Shown: one piece after another, positions 24,181-37,000 of the stretch
Layout of the letters: each line of letters starts with the position of its first letter
How positions within the stretch are numbered: the stretch's first letter is position 1
NCBI RefSeq assembly: GCF_003073045.1
Contig: NC_037591.1
Coordinates: forward strand, 26,383,319 to 26,447,318
Source of the DNA: Pomacea canaliculata
Lineage: Eukaryota > Mollusca > Gastropoda > Architaenioglossa > Ampullariidae
Reading direction: 5' to 3'
Length of the DNA: 64,000 nt
The notes under the pieces: model-generated
The model's database searches: none
The model's input: the letters and a program-made list of their open reading frames with translations, nothing else
Told to the model about the DNA's origin: nothing
Program-made: the position numbers and the translations under genes

Positions 24181-27100
24181 GAATACAAGAGTAAATTACA
24201 TAAGAAAAAGAAACCCAATGAAAATGGGAAGAATAGCTTAAGAAAAAAACGAAACTAACGCATATGACAAGAACACATTACCAGAGAACCGAGCAACAAT
24301 TTGCTTATAATTTTGTTTGTGTGGAAGATAAAAAGGAATTCTTTTATCATACAGAGGCCAGGTGGTTGTTCTATGGAAGAATGTAATCAAGAAACATCAA
24401 AGATAATCCAAGAAATTCTTGTTGCAGGGAAGTATCCTCTCGCAGACTCAAAGTTTCTGGGAAAACTGGGTTGAAGCTTCGTTCCCTGAACTCGACTCTC
24501 GCACCTACTTCCTTCCTCCCGTCTATATGAACCGCGTTCCGATGATATGCGAGATGATCGCCGGACACCAGGTTCTCATCCTGACGAACCCTGGGGAAGA
24601 CCGTGTGGCTTGTCAGCCTCGCCCTCTCACTGCCGTTACTGTGGCATCAGGCACCCAGGGTGCAACAGCGCAGCCTCCGCCCGTCCCGGACTGCTACGTC
24701 AGAGGGGACGCGGCGGTGGAGCGGGTGCTGCACTGCCTGAAGAAAATGTCAGAAAAGACCGGCGAAGTCATGGTGTGTCTGAGCGAGCTGCAGTTCTGGG
24801 ACTACATCGGCGACCCCAACTACTCCGCCGCAGCTGCACAGCTGCCCGTCGCCTCCACACTCCCCTCTACTTATCCCAAGGCTTGGAGAAAGGGAGACTT
24901 TGATGTGCTCCTCATTCACCGGCTCTACGGCTTCATTGTCTTCGAGATCAAGGCCACTGGAGACAGGGTCACTGACCCTGCAGCATCACCGCAGGACTTC
25001 GCCACGCAGATCAGGAAGAAGCTGAAGCAGGCCGCGTCGCAGCTGGAAAAAGCGGCGGCCATGTTGTCGCACCTGGTGTCGGACCTCCCCAGTTGCCCGC
25101 GCATCACCAGGACCATCGCCGTCCCCAACCTCACTGCTCGCCAGGTGCAACAGGTCATCGCTGGCGACCAGCAAGTAGCACAGGTGATGATAGAAAGCTT
25201 CCCGTGTCCTTTGTTGAGATGGCGGTGAACGTACTTTGAGTCTTTGTCCGGATATTCAAGACTACATCATTCGTGTATCTTCTCGAATAAAACATGTTTA
25301 TTACTGTTTGTTTTTCTGTCCATCCATACTCCCTTCTTGAATCATCGTGCTCTCTTTTTCTCACTCTTTCTCTCTCTCATATCCCATGTGTTCAGTCGTG
25401 GCACTTGTCATAGGGGCTAAACCCAGATCCCTGGACCTCCTCAACAGACATTGATTTTGGACTCAGAATTCTCATTTATCAGCAAAGCATATGTCTGCTC
25501 GCTTTCCTTTTATCCTTAAGGAATCTTCAAGTTTTATTCTTAGCAGCCCTTTTCATATCAGACAAATCGTTATCATTTATCATTTTTATTGCTTCTTTTC
25601 CAGGATCTGTGTCGATGTCTAGGAATAACGGATCCTGCAGACATCAGTGACCTCTGTCTCTGCTCGGATCAGTTGTCCGATCCTCAGACTCACTGGGATG
25701 TCAATGAGGGAGTGATGAGGGAGCTCTGCCAGTGGTGGCTGCGACGTGTGGCTCGATATGGCACAGACTGTCACATGACCAGTGACTTATATAAAATATT
25801 GGTGGCGAGGTGAGCACGAGGATTGCTTCACGCACGAGCACAACACGCGACGTCACAGCAAATTTAATTGAGTATAATTTAGTTCTAGGACCTGGGTGTG
25901 ATGTTAAGAAGTAGCAATAGAAGAAAAAGAGGAAAAATATAAGTAAACAGATTTAACCCATCGATGGCAAGTATTAACTGTTAACGGATCATTTTTTCTA
26001 AAGACTTTTAGGGTTTTAAAGGCTTTAAATGTAGTAAAATAAATCGTATAGTGCGCCTTCATTAAATTTTATTTACAAAAGTACAAAGTACATAGTTCAC
26101 TGCTTTAACGCGACGAGAAAACTGCCAATGAGTTGACATTCTCACCAACCCATTACCAACCATTGCTTATGACAGCCTGCATTATGTCATCGTTAAGTGA
26201 CTACAGAGACAGACAAAACCAAATTCAAATTTACAGTTTAAAACATTCCCAACGCCTTCGCTATGATTTTAATTTAGGGGGCTATTTCCTTCACAGTTTT
26301 TCGAACTAATGGGTTTCTTTTCGTATGATTTTCTAAAATATTTACTGTTTGGTATTGTTTGCTGTAGATTTTGTGGCCCAGCAACGACAATGACTGTACC
26401 TGCATATCCGAACCGCGCCTGTGTATCAAGACCCTGGGTGAAGCCGTTTCTTGGACAGGGGCGTTGTATACTCAGATAACACTGGTCCCGGAGCAGGCTT
26501 ACTACCTGAGAATGGCATACCCCAGACTATTCATCGCCGGAATGCCTGGCACCGGCAAAACTGTGCTCCTGCTGCTGGTTGCCACAGAATGGCTGCTACG
26601 TGGCGAGGACGTCTACGTTCTGAGTTCCTGTACCCAGAGTCGGGCGACTTGCACCATGCTGCATCACTTGCTGCTGCAGCAGATACAGACTGCCCGATGT
26701 GCAGGAACTGAGTGTGGCCAGGTCTACTATGTACACTACTTCTTCTGTGACGAAGTGGACAAGGCTTTGGATGACTTCTTGCAGAAAGCTAGAGGAGGAT
26801 CACTGCACATCGTTATAGATGAACCAGGGCGGGTTGATTTGTAAGTTGGATATGTCACGTGATATGTATATGGCGAATGTAAGAAGCACTGTTCTGAATT
26901 CTTACCCACTCTAGGAACACTTTTTTCCAACAAGTAATGTATCAGAAGTACAGAACTTCTCGAAAGCATATGCATTCAATCTCGGTAGATGACTGCTCTC
27001 TCCATTTATGAAACAACAATAGGTGTTTCAATTGAAACAAAGTAGATCTCCATATTCCACAACATTCTTGCTATTTGTGTCAGGTCACACCACTTGAAGA

Positions 27101-28414
27101 GCTTCTGCGAAAGGCTCCTGGCGCAAGTTCCTTCGCTTCATCTTTGGGCGACAAGAGTTTACTTTGGAAATATACCCCAAGGCTGGCTGACAGGACCGTT
27201 AAATGTTCCGCTTCGCTTCCCTCCAGTGGTGATGAGAGAAGTCGCCAAAGCCAAGAACAGACAACTTATCCAGAAATTTGATCCGGGTAAAGTGCGCAGT
27301 TTCACAGATGGCCCATCAGTCGAAATCATGTGTCACCAGGGTCAAGACCATTCATACAGGTTTGAGGATTGTATCGCTTGCGGATGGAACCTGGGGCTGT
27401 ATCTGCGTAAACTTGGCGTAACAGGTACGTCTACATACACAGAATGAAGTCAGACTCCATGACAACAGTTCCTCAGTATCGGAATAAAGTTAGTCCGCTC
27501 AGAGATAAAGCTTTTCGTGCCTACATTCGAAGCTTTCACCTCCGACTTCAAAACCTCCTCATTTAAACTGTTTCAAAGTCCAGCGAACTCTTGCGCGCCT
27601 TCCTCTTCTTTCACACACTTCGTCCATGTCTGACACGGTGTAATTCGTTTGTAATATTTATGAACTCTGAGGACTTTAACATGTGGCCATTATACGTATT
27701 CTCCTTTTAGGAACTGACCAACTGTAAAGTGACTTATTCATAGTGGACTGTCTAAAAAGAAGTATCACAGATGTCAAGCAATAGGCTGGCAATACCATGG
27801 AGGACCCAGTTCCTCTGTGGTGCGCCTGGACAGCCGCTTCACCTGTCCACTTCTCCACCCCTCCCTGTTACATATGCATCTACGCACCTGAGTGCATTCT
27901 AACAGCTATTGCATGCCAGTTTTGCTTTCTGTTTCTGTCAGCAGAGACTCCCACTCTAGCAGCTACCAGTGACAGTACCTCGCCACCCAGCTTGCAGTAC
28001 AAGGACGTATTCATTCTGCACCTCGCCAGTATTGGCGAAGACTCGGGTATGCTGAAGGGGCTGAGAGAAGTGGGTATTCCAGTGCGGCTGCTGAAGGAGA
28101 CCACCGACATCGAGGACTTTGCCACGGCTCGCTCCGACGTGGTGTGGATGGTGGTGGGTGACAACGTCATTGGTCTGGAGCGGAAGGTCGTCGTGGTTCT
28201 GGAGCCGCTGGCGAGGGCTAGGGATCAAGACATCCGACTGCACTACATGTCCCGTTCTACTTCACAGCTTGTCTTCATGCTCCGGCAACCGTTCCACTCG
28301 CCAGTCGCCTTTCATGATCTGCCTTCAGTGAGGAACCACTTGGGTGGCGCTCTGGCTGTTCGCAGAGGCGGTTCGGAGATGGCGAGAGCGATGGTGCGCA
28401 AACAGGAGAGGTAA
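22942..28414 (+). CDS. Gene B: KH / NERD-like nuclease / SF1-like helicase protein
   Basis: Exons: 22942-23074 (Gly/Arg/Pro-rich, then REVFLQALSGAQADLL), 23646-23809 (KH-like, SGADVHFD then LRGSRSQIEVAARLI), 24428-25183 (252 codons, nuclease-like: KGDFDVLLIH and FEIK), 25604-25809, 26368 or 26382 to 26840 (P-loop AGMPGTGKT, motif II IVIDE), 27084-27424 (insert with HQGQDH and DCIACG), about 27945-28414 (GLERKVVVVLE, MSRSTSQLV). Phases agree except the P-loop exon: from the homologous acceptor at 26368 it is one base short, but an AG at 26380-26381 keeps the frame. The C-terminus is about 45-50 residues longer than in A and C, and a gtaagc donor overlaps its stop codon, so more exons may follow. 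The first exon is uncertain. The nuclease exon is clearly richer in G+C than the same exon of A or C. Confidence 0.78.
23110..23645 (+). repeat. Likely LINE/SINE 3' tail abutting the KH exon of gene B
   Basis: The end (gggctaaaagcctcttcaat, then aaatcaattcaattcaac) has the form of a common invertebrate retroelement tail. It runs straight into the AG acceptor of the KH exon at 23646. The body of the repeat could not be delimited. Confidence 0.35.
24000..24180 (+). repeat. Retroelement-type tail followed by a (GTT)20 microsatellite
   Basis: Bases near 24020-24080 (gtaaagggcattaagcgggt, then ataaataataattattatta) resemble a LINE/SINE 3' tail. Bases 24121-24180 are a pure GTT run of 20 units. 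Both lie in the KH-to-nuclease intron of gene B. Confidence 0.7.
25872..25980 (+). repeat. Copy 1 of a dispersed repeat of about 107 bases
   Basis: This segment begins gtataatttagttctaggac and ends in catcgatggcaagt. It matches 28709-28815 closely and in the same orientation. It lies inside gene B, between the connector exon and the P-loop exon. Confidence 0.85.
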
Positions 28415-31062
28415 GCAGAAGGATGAAGGGTTGCTTACGTTGGATTATAAGCTAGATTATATTTAAGTGTCTCTCGTGTTGCAATGTTCGAGAATGATCC
28501 TCTTATACAAAAAGGGTGATGAGCACTTTTTTGGTCCTGACTTTCCATGCGCTGCAAGTCCTTAAATCGTTTCCCAGCTCTATATTTAAAAAAAAGGAAT
28601 TAAAATGCATCCGTTGCCTTGATTTGTGTAATTACCTCTCCATCTTTCTTTCTTTCTCTAAACTTTGCATACTATACACGCACACGTACGCGCGCACATT
28701 TATTTTGCGTATAATTTAGTTCTAGGACCTGATGTTGACGTTTAGAAGCAGCAATAGAAGAATAAGAGGAAAGATATAAGTAAACAGATTTCCCCCATCG
28801 ATGGCAAGTGATAACACACTTTTTATTATTATTCCTATATGCACCCATTCACACGTATACGCATGCACGTTCACAAATACACTTTTTAAAACGCAAACTT
28901 GTTTTAAGAAATAAGTAACTCATCAGAAACTGACTTATTATTCGTAGGTTTTAACAGGATCTGCATTTCATTTTGGTGAGCACAGGAACTAAATGAGTGT
29001 TATTTTTGCTATATCTACAGCATATCTGCAAGAGAAATCCATTGTTGTCTGCTCCATTCCGATTAGACCAGCACTCTACCAAAGTGTCTCCTCAATATAA
29101 ATAAAAGTTGTCTTTGTAAAAATCACTGTGTTCTCTTTGAATAAAATCAGTTCTCAAAACTCAAGAACGCAGGGCCGTTTCTTTTTTCCTGCAAGGTTTG
29201 ACTTTCTCAAGGTTTGATTCCGAAATGATACTATTATATGTGTAGCATCTTTTACCAGCATACCGTTTGTTACACGCAGGGCTACTCATTTTTTATTTTG
29301 TTGTTATCTTATTATGAAGCAAGCCTTTTTGGTGCCTGTCTCCAGCAATGCTTTGTTCTCAAAGTAGCGTTAATTTTTCTGATTCTTTATTTTATTGTGT
29401 TCTGTTCAGAGCTTCACCTTTGTTTTCTCTTAATAGCACATCTTTGTGTAACATCAATAGCTGTCATGGTATTATGTTTGAAAATATTTTGCATACTCTC
29501 TGTAATACTATATTGCCTCTTTGTTCTTTTCCTATCACTCTTCATGTTGAAAAGGCAAAGCTAATTCGCCTGTTTTTTTTTTCATATTTAAAACTATATT
29601 TTCCTAATGACACAAATCAGATGGGTAGGGTGTACATGAGAAAAGCAATTTTTTAAAGTTTGGGATATGATATCATTTTTCAATCGCTGGCTGATTGCAT
29701 AAGCATGTATTGAACGGAATGTAATAGGCTTTTCTTGAAGTTTTTGTTACAGTAAACAGACGACCAAACTATATTGTGTGATAACAGTTGCATTTTCTTT
29801 CGTCAGAACGTCGTTTCTGGTCACTGAGTTATACATATAAACACCGAAATTAATCATACACGTGTGTTGCTACTATGTGAGTGTAGTAAAAGTGGAAACT
29901 ACTGTATGGTTGAAAACTTGAAACACCAAATAGAATTTTTTTTGTAATTGTCCCCCACACAAGATCAAGAGCTCTTGCGTTTTCATGAATAATTTATTAT
30001 TTGTATTCAAAATCGAAAACAAAAAAAGAGTAAACGACGCGATCCATGAAGTAAAGCTGTAAAAAGACAGCTGCCCTTTATCACAGAATCAAAAATATAT
30101 GTTTTACAGAAAAAAGATAATAGTTATTTCACAAAAAAATTCCATTTGATCATTGCTCATTGAACAAATACTTTTGCAGTTTTCTCGTTGAGAAATCACA
30201 CGCAAGCTGTCTTCTAGACAGTAGCAACAGTAAAAGAAGTCCTTCATTTGTGGTTCTGAATGGTTTCGCGTGCTTTTCTTTCTACGAAGTCCACAATTTG
30301 GCAACATCTTGGGATATCTTTGCTTGGCTTTTACCATCCCTTTTAACCAGGTGATGATAATGGACAGAAGGACGGTTTCAGCCGGTATACTGTGAGCTGC
30401 TCTTAAAGCGTGTAGCTGCTTGACAAGGTATATAATCTTTGATCTTTCTTCTGTCACATGCTTGTGCCGTGGGTGTTAAAGCTGATATGTTTTTCAGAGC
30501 CATAAATGCTTAAAACGTGTAAAATAACATCTTTATCATAGTCGTCATGACTAAGGGTGCATACATTGCACTGCCCTCTTCAAAATAAGAATGATTTTTA
30601 AGATCTTTAGGACAGTAAAATAGTAAAAGTGAAGTACAACTGCAATCTCTATATACAGAAATGGAACTAAAGTCAGTGGGGTCAACATACAACTTACGGT
30701 ACATCTACTGAGCTATAAGACAAAGCTCAATATTAATGTAATGCTTGTGTAATAAAATTAAGTTGTTTAATGCCGAACGTTCTAGATCGTATGTTTGCAA
30801 GATCACATGCTTGACTATAAATTGATATAAAGAATACTCACTCTTTTGATCAGATCATATATCAACAAAATTCTTGAAACAATAGTAACGTGAGGGATAT
30901 TTTCGTCTCTATCTTTCAGAACAGACCATATTCTTAATGTCTTGTTTATATAAATACTTCTTTATATTAACACTTATATTTTCATAAAAGAAAGCAGAAC
31001 TATATTAAATATGTAGATTTTTGATTCCCAGACGGGTGATCAACTAACAGGTGTGCGGTTAG
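28415..31062. other. Intergenic region between the convergent genes B and C
   Basis: AT-rich, with no recognised gene. It contains repeat copy 2 at 28709-28815. Frames at 29238-29656 come from T-rich DNA, and a minus-strand frame at 30104-30457 has no family features. Both 3' untranslated regions probably lie here. Confidence 0.45.
28709..28815 (+). repeat. Copy 2 of the dispersed repeat of about 107 bases
   Basis: It matches 25872-25980 with scattered substitutions and small indels. It lies about 300 bases downstream of gene B. Confidence 0.85.
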
Positions 31063-34000
31063 TTAGTTTTGTTGCTCGCTGTCGGAAATGATCACCAACT
31101 GTGACGAGCATCTGGACATGGAGCGAAGAGGGACGTAAACATCAAGAACATCCAGACACACGATAACCTTCCTCTCCAGCCCTCTTACACAATAGCCATT
31201 CGCCACCCAAACCACGTCACTCCGAGCTTTAGCCAGGTCCTCGATGTCATCATCCGTCATCACCCGCACTGGAATATTATTTTCTCTCAGTCCTGCAACA
31301 ATCCCTGAGTCCTCAGTAACTGGTTTCCAGTACAGCACCAGGACGTCTTTGAAACACAGAGGCGGGATTGTGGCAGTTTCCCCTGTTAACAATGGGAGAG
31401 GGTCGATTTGTTTATGAAGTTATAAGCATGGAGCATCGTGTGCACAAACATACATATACAGGCGAAAATGAAATCAGTGTTTTATGATGTAAAAATTACA
31501 AATAGCCATTTTATGTATCTCCCTCCCTCTCTCTCTCTCTCTCTCTCTTTCTTCCACATCTCTTTCTATAAGCTTTATGTTCTCTTTTGCATATGCATCA
31601 TTATATATTTATACATCATCATGTATTTCACCTTTTATACCTTGACTTATGTTGACGTTGGCCGTCTTCGCTGTTACACGCAGACTTTTAAGCAGGAAAC
31701 TGGCGATGTTTTGCCCGCAAGTTACACAGTCAGAGATGTGCTTCTTGGAGTGATCTTTATGATACAGCCTCTTCACAAGCGGGCCATCGGTGAAAGCGGG
31801 GAAAGCGGGGAAGTGGCTACGACTGTACGGAAGAACATCATGATGCCTAGCGATTTCCGTGTCCCGCTCTACTTCCCTGACGACAGCCGGCGGAGAGCGA
31901 AGGGGTCTGTAGAACACATCGGAATCGGCTATGAATACAGAGAAGAAACAGAATAAATATCATAAATGTAATTAGGATCATATTAAAAGAGAATTGTGAA
32001 AGAATAGTTATTACTTGTATCTTCATAACGATGTGGACTGCTTGGAGATAACAAATTATGTTTCTAAAATGTCCCTCATTTGTAGAGACACCGACATAGG
32101 GATTGCCGCACTCAACAAGAACAACAACAACAACAACAACAACAACAATAATAAACAGTACAGATCTTATACCTGTATGGTCCTGCTTCATCAGCGATTA
32201 CATACAAGGACCCTTCCTTCGCCATCTGCGACAACTCATTGACGGCCTTCTCCACTTCTTTCCCCCCGTCCAGATCATACTCCAGGAAGTGAAGCTTGGA
32301 CACTCTCGTTGTTGACTGTTCTGTGTTTATGTCTGACTGTATCACGTGATGCAGCATGTGTGATGGTGCGCGGCTAAAGGCCCAAGTGCTGACAATGTGA
32401 ACGTCGTTACCACTTTCCAGCCATTGTGCACCTTTCAACTGCAACACCACGGTTTTACCTGTGCCAGGTGGTCCGGTCAAAAAGACGTTGAGAAGATCAG
32501 ATTCAAGCAGGTCAACTTGCTCCGGGAACAGTGTTAAGTGAGCGGCATAACACTCTCCTGTCCACGACACGGCCTGACTCAGGGTCTTGACACACAGGCG
32601 AGGAGCAGATACGCATGGCACGGTCACTGTTGTCGCCGGACCACAAAATCTAGTGCACAATTAGTATTTTTATGGGTTAATAAATAGTTGTCATTGAATT
32701 TACTCTTATTTTCTTACATATATCTTGCTCTTTGTTTGTTATTGAAGATTTATTTGCTAATCTAGATGACATTTATGATATATAGAATTCTATTTGTTTA
32801 CTTACATAGCAGATATGTCATCTGAATCAGTTGGTCAATCTGTATATAAATCTAGCTCACATTCATTAATCAAAATCGATGTATGTTGTAATTATTGATA
32901 ACACTAAACTGTTTACAAGATTACACATAAGTACCAATTACACATCTGTTTGTTAGTTTCGTTGTACTAAAGTGGCAAAGGTTCTAGAAATTGTACAAAA
33001 AGAGGCAAAAAACGAAACAAAACAAAAAAAACCAACGACGTGTGACACAGCACCCAAAATTTAATGGCAAATGTTATTAGCTTCTAACAAAATTCCCAGC
33101 AAAGCAGAGATTAAAACAGCCCTTTGTCATTGCTACAATGAAAACCAAAATGTCCTCAATTAAAATCACGTGATCCGGCACTCGATATGTGACACCTGTT
33201 AGCAGGCGAGTGATCGGTGGGTTTTCTTCCAATTCCCTTTTACTTCCATCATCCTTTTATCTTCATATTGCGAAAACACCTCTTGGTGAAAGCATTTTTC
33301 CAGCTAAACCAACCAGTTAACTGTCTGCACCAAGCGCCTATATAGTGATTAGAGCGGCGCGTCTGAACCCGAATCCGTGCACACCAGCCGGTTCGATACC
33401 CATGTGACGCAGCCTATTTGTTTCTCTTTCTTGTGGAATCGGAGATCGGTTATCTGACGCGACAGAGGGCTGAGGACGGTAAAACAGCCAACATAAAGAG
33501 AGATTGGAATCGAAGATTTAAACCATAAATTCAATGTTTAGAAAAACTTTTATTGCAATAATCAGAATTTGAAGTTCACAATGAGCCTTCTGGGACATCT
33601 TTACTTTTCACCATAGACATAGATCAGTATTAAAAACTAATTAGATTAAATGCTTTTAAATACTAGAAATGTAAGAAGAATTTCAAGCTTTTGTTTGTTA
33701 TATTCACCTGGCAACTAGTTTCCTGTATAATACTGGAGTCATTTGACTGTCAGGCCCACAGCCAGCCACAAGTCGCTTCCACCAGTTCTCAAATTCCCTT
33801 AACACATCGCTACTCACGTCCCATGGTGTCCTTGCGTCAGACAATTGATCAGAGCGCAGACAGAGACCAGGGATTTCTGTACTTTGTGTGATTTCTAAGC
33901 AATCACACAATTCCTGTCGCAAAATATCACAGTGACATTAAAGAGGTAAAAAAACGCTTTACTTATTTTTAGCATTCTAAATTATCCTTACTTGAAGATA

Positions 34001-37000
34001 TGAGTGACAAAACTAACTTTTAGTGAAGTTTACGGAGCTGCAACACCTATGAAAAGAACAAAAACATAATAGCATCACAATTAGTGATATCTCCTAAAAT
34101 AATGATACTGCCTAATAAACTTTTTTCTGAAGCTTCAAACTGTCGATGATCAAAAGCCATGAAAGATTCGTCAAAGTGAACTGTATATTAAAATTTGAAA
34201 AAGCACTTGATCGAGGAAGGGGTAGACGGCAGTACTGGTAAGTAGTTATTTTTCGGAAAGGGTATGTAATTTAAATTTCAGTCTCCAAGCTATTGTTACT
34301 GCCCTTGAGATCACCTACTTCTATGTACGCCTGTGAAGTCTAAAATAATGTGCAAGAAACTTCTCTATGCACATATTTAACAGTTCTACTGGATAAGTTA
34401 CTTGGAATCAAACATGCAATGCATCTCTTATTGATAAAAGTATTTTTTAATTGTCAAAAGTTAAGGTAGTTCCATGACAAATGAGCTCAGGTTCCTACCT
34501 GACGCAAGTTGGGGTCACCATCGACAGCTGTCTGTATCTGCCGAGAAGTTATGTTAGGAACAACAATAGCTTTGGTGATACGCAGATCGGGTGCAATGTC
34601 GGACACCAGATGTGACAACATTGCTTTTGCCTTGTTCAGGTATGATGCGGCCTCTTTGAGTTTTTTCTTCATGTTCTTGTCTAAATCCTGCTGAGACATG
34701 CTGAGCTCTTTGACATTGCCACCCCACGACTTCACCTTACAGACTACAAAGCCGTAGAGTTGGTGAATAAGAAGAATATCAAAGTCGCCCTGTTTCCAGT
34801 TGGGAGGTAGTTTGGGAGGCAAGTTGGCAGATAAAGGTAGATGGGCAGCGGCAGCAGCATAACATGGTTCCCTCAGGTACTGGCCAAATTTAAGCTGACT
34901 TATTCCAAAAAGAATTTCTCCATTTTGATTCGCCATTTTCTGAAGACAAAAGAGGACTTGCTGCCTTGCTGCATCATGTCTGGCGTCACTGGCCTGAGAA
35001 TTAGAGGTCTGACCAGACTGTGCACCAAGTACCTGAACATTACGACAACCAATCGCCTTGCTGGTCATTGGTACGTGGTTCAGGTGAACTGGAGGCACGA
35101 AGTACGAGCTGGAGTCAAGATTAGGAAAGGCGTCCTGGACCCATCGTAGCCAGAATTCCTGGGCGTTTTCCGCGATAGGTTTCTGTATCACCATTCAATC
35201 AGTCAATTGAAACCCTCAATATTATATTCTTGACATACTTTAAAAACTACAACCAGTCGAAATGAACCATTAGTTTCTTAAAACTCTATATATATATATA
35301 TATATTTTAAAGCAATAATAATCTTTTTTACAGTTGATCAGCAGGGCTCAGAATGTCCCGCAAAAGGAAAAAGGAAGCAAGTTATTCGCACGATCAGTTT
35401 TTAAAAAAGTCATTATAAATTAGGACGCATTCATCTTCGCCTTTATCTGTTTATGCTTTATTTTTCTTTAACTCTCTTGTATTACCTTTATTTGTACTTT
35501 GATGTTTTCGTAGAAAAAGATCTCGACAAGATTAAAGGCTAAAGCAAAATACAATATCTACTTCTGCGTGAGATTGTTTTCTGTGTGCAGGGGCAGAGAC
35601 AAGCAAGCTATAAGATTAGAGGTTATTAAAAGGCTTCAGCTTTGTCCAAATATCTCTATAGATATATGAGAGAATTTATTCTAGGTTGGTATTTAAACCC
35701 TTAATTTCTTTTATCTTAATTAAGAGATTAAATGCACTTTTGTACTAAGTATTGTTCAATTTCTCATTTAACTCACTTCAGTGTGCTTTTTTTGTTTTGT
35801 TTTTTGATAAAAATATTGCTTCATTTTGTGTGACATACTGTATATAAAGCACAAACCTGATTTCCTGTTCTCTCATTGATAAGTTTGACTGCTTCCACTA
35901 TCTGGATACGAGTACCACGAATTATCAAAATCTTTCTGTCTTGTATTGATGACGAGGCTGGATCAAATTCTATATCTGCCCCTGAAGTTTCTTTTATCTT
36001 TTTTAATGGACTCTCATCTCCTGGAAGATACAAACGGCTAATTAATACGTCAAATGTCTACTCCAGCAAGTGTTTCTTAATAAAAAGAACTACATTGTCA
36101 ATGTCATTATGTTTTCACCAGATTTTTTAAAGATTTCGTTTTATTAGAAGATTATAGCGGCGGTGCCTGAGATGTTTCAACTTTACATATGTTTGAGTTT
36201 CACTCTCTTTTCCAGCATGAAACATCAAAGCTACAATATTAATTTCTTAACTTAAAATGCATTTAATCAATTGTTAATTCTTTTTGTCTTCTGCATTGCC
36301 GCATATTTGAACGTTACTATTGTTGTTACTGATGCCTTTAAGGCAACTGTTCTTTATTCCGAGGAGGAGGAATAAATTTGTTTACCGGTTCTCTGTGCTT
36401 GTGCAAGCATTGTCTGGATGCTATATACGTGCTATAAATATATAGTCAATAATTCTGAAACTGAAACTTACTTTATTTATAATAACAAAAATAATAACAA
36501 AATTTATTAAGAAAATTCATTTTAACTCCAAGATTTTTATGGCAACAAAACTTTCTCAAACAGCATCAGAAGTACTTAGCAATCTATTAACACTATCTTC
36601 TTTGTTCTTATATTACGTAGGCTTGCAGTCTTTCAACTGTGTCCGTGGGGAACATTAGCACACATTTCCTTGCATTATTTCTTGATTATTTGGGTGTGAT
36701 TGCTGTTAGTTTTGAGAAACTAATCTGATGTCTGACCAAATTCGCGTCGTGTGTTAAAGCATGCAGCAAAGTGACAAATACGCCTTCAATGATGCTCATG
36801 GACCATATGTGTATATGTAACCTTGCTTGTTCTTTGCCCTTACATCCTCTGATACTGTCTTCTAATGTCTATGAAGTCTATGGTTTCTGAAACGTATATA
36901 AAAGATGTAAATAGTTGCATTTACATCTACCTGTACTAGTAAGGGAGGCAGCTTCGTCGTCCGTCACAGCGTGCAGGAAAAGTTCACCACGAGTTCCTCC

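Noticed and set aside
29238-29656. Two plus-strand open frames of about 100 residues with many hydrophobic residues
   Set aside because: They arise from T-rich DNA; any frame there looks membrane-like. There is no splice context or family feature.
30104-30457. Minus-strand frame of 117 residues
   Set aside because: No family motif, no splice partner, and it ends in low-complexity T/I/F-rich sequence. Left as chance between the convergent genes B and C.
31438-31956. Plus-strand frame of 172 residues
   Set aside because: It overlaps a gene C exon on the other strand and includes a CT microsatellite; it is a shadow of the minus-strand coding sequence.
33333-33415. A true tRNA gene
   Set aside because: A- and B-box-like words are present, but no acceptor, D or T stems pair properly; kept only as a possible SINE.
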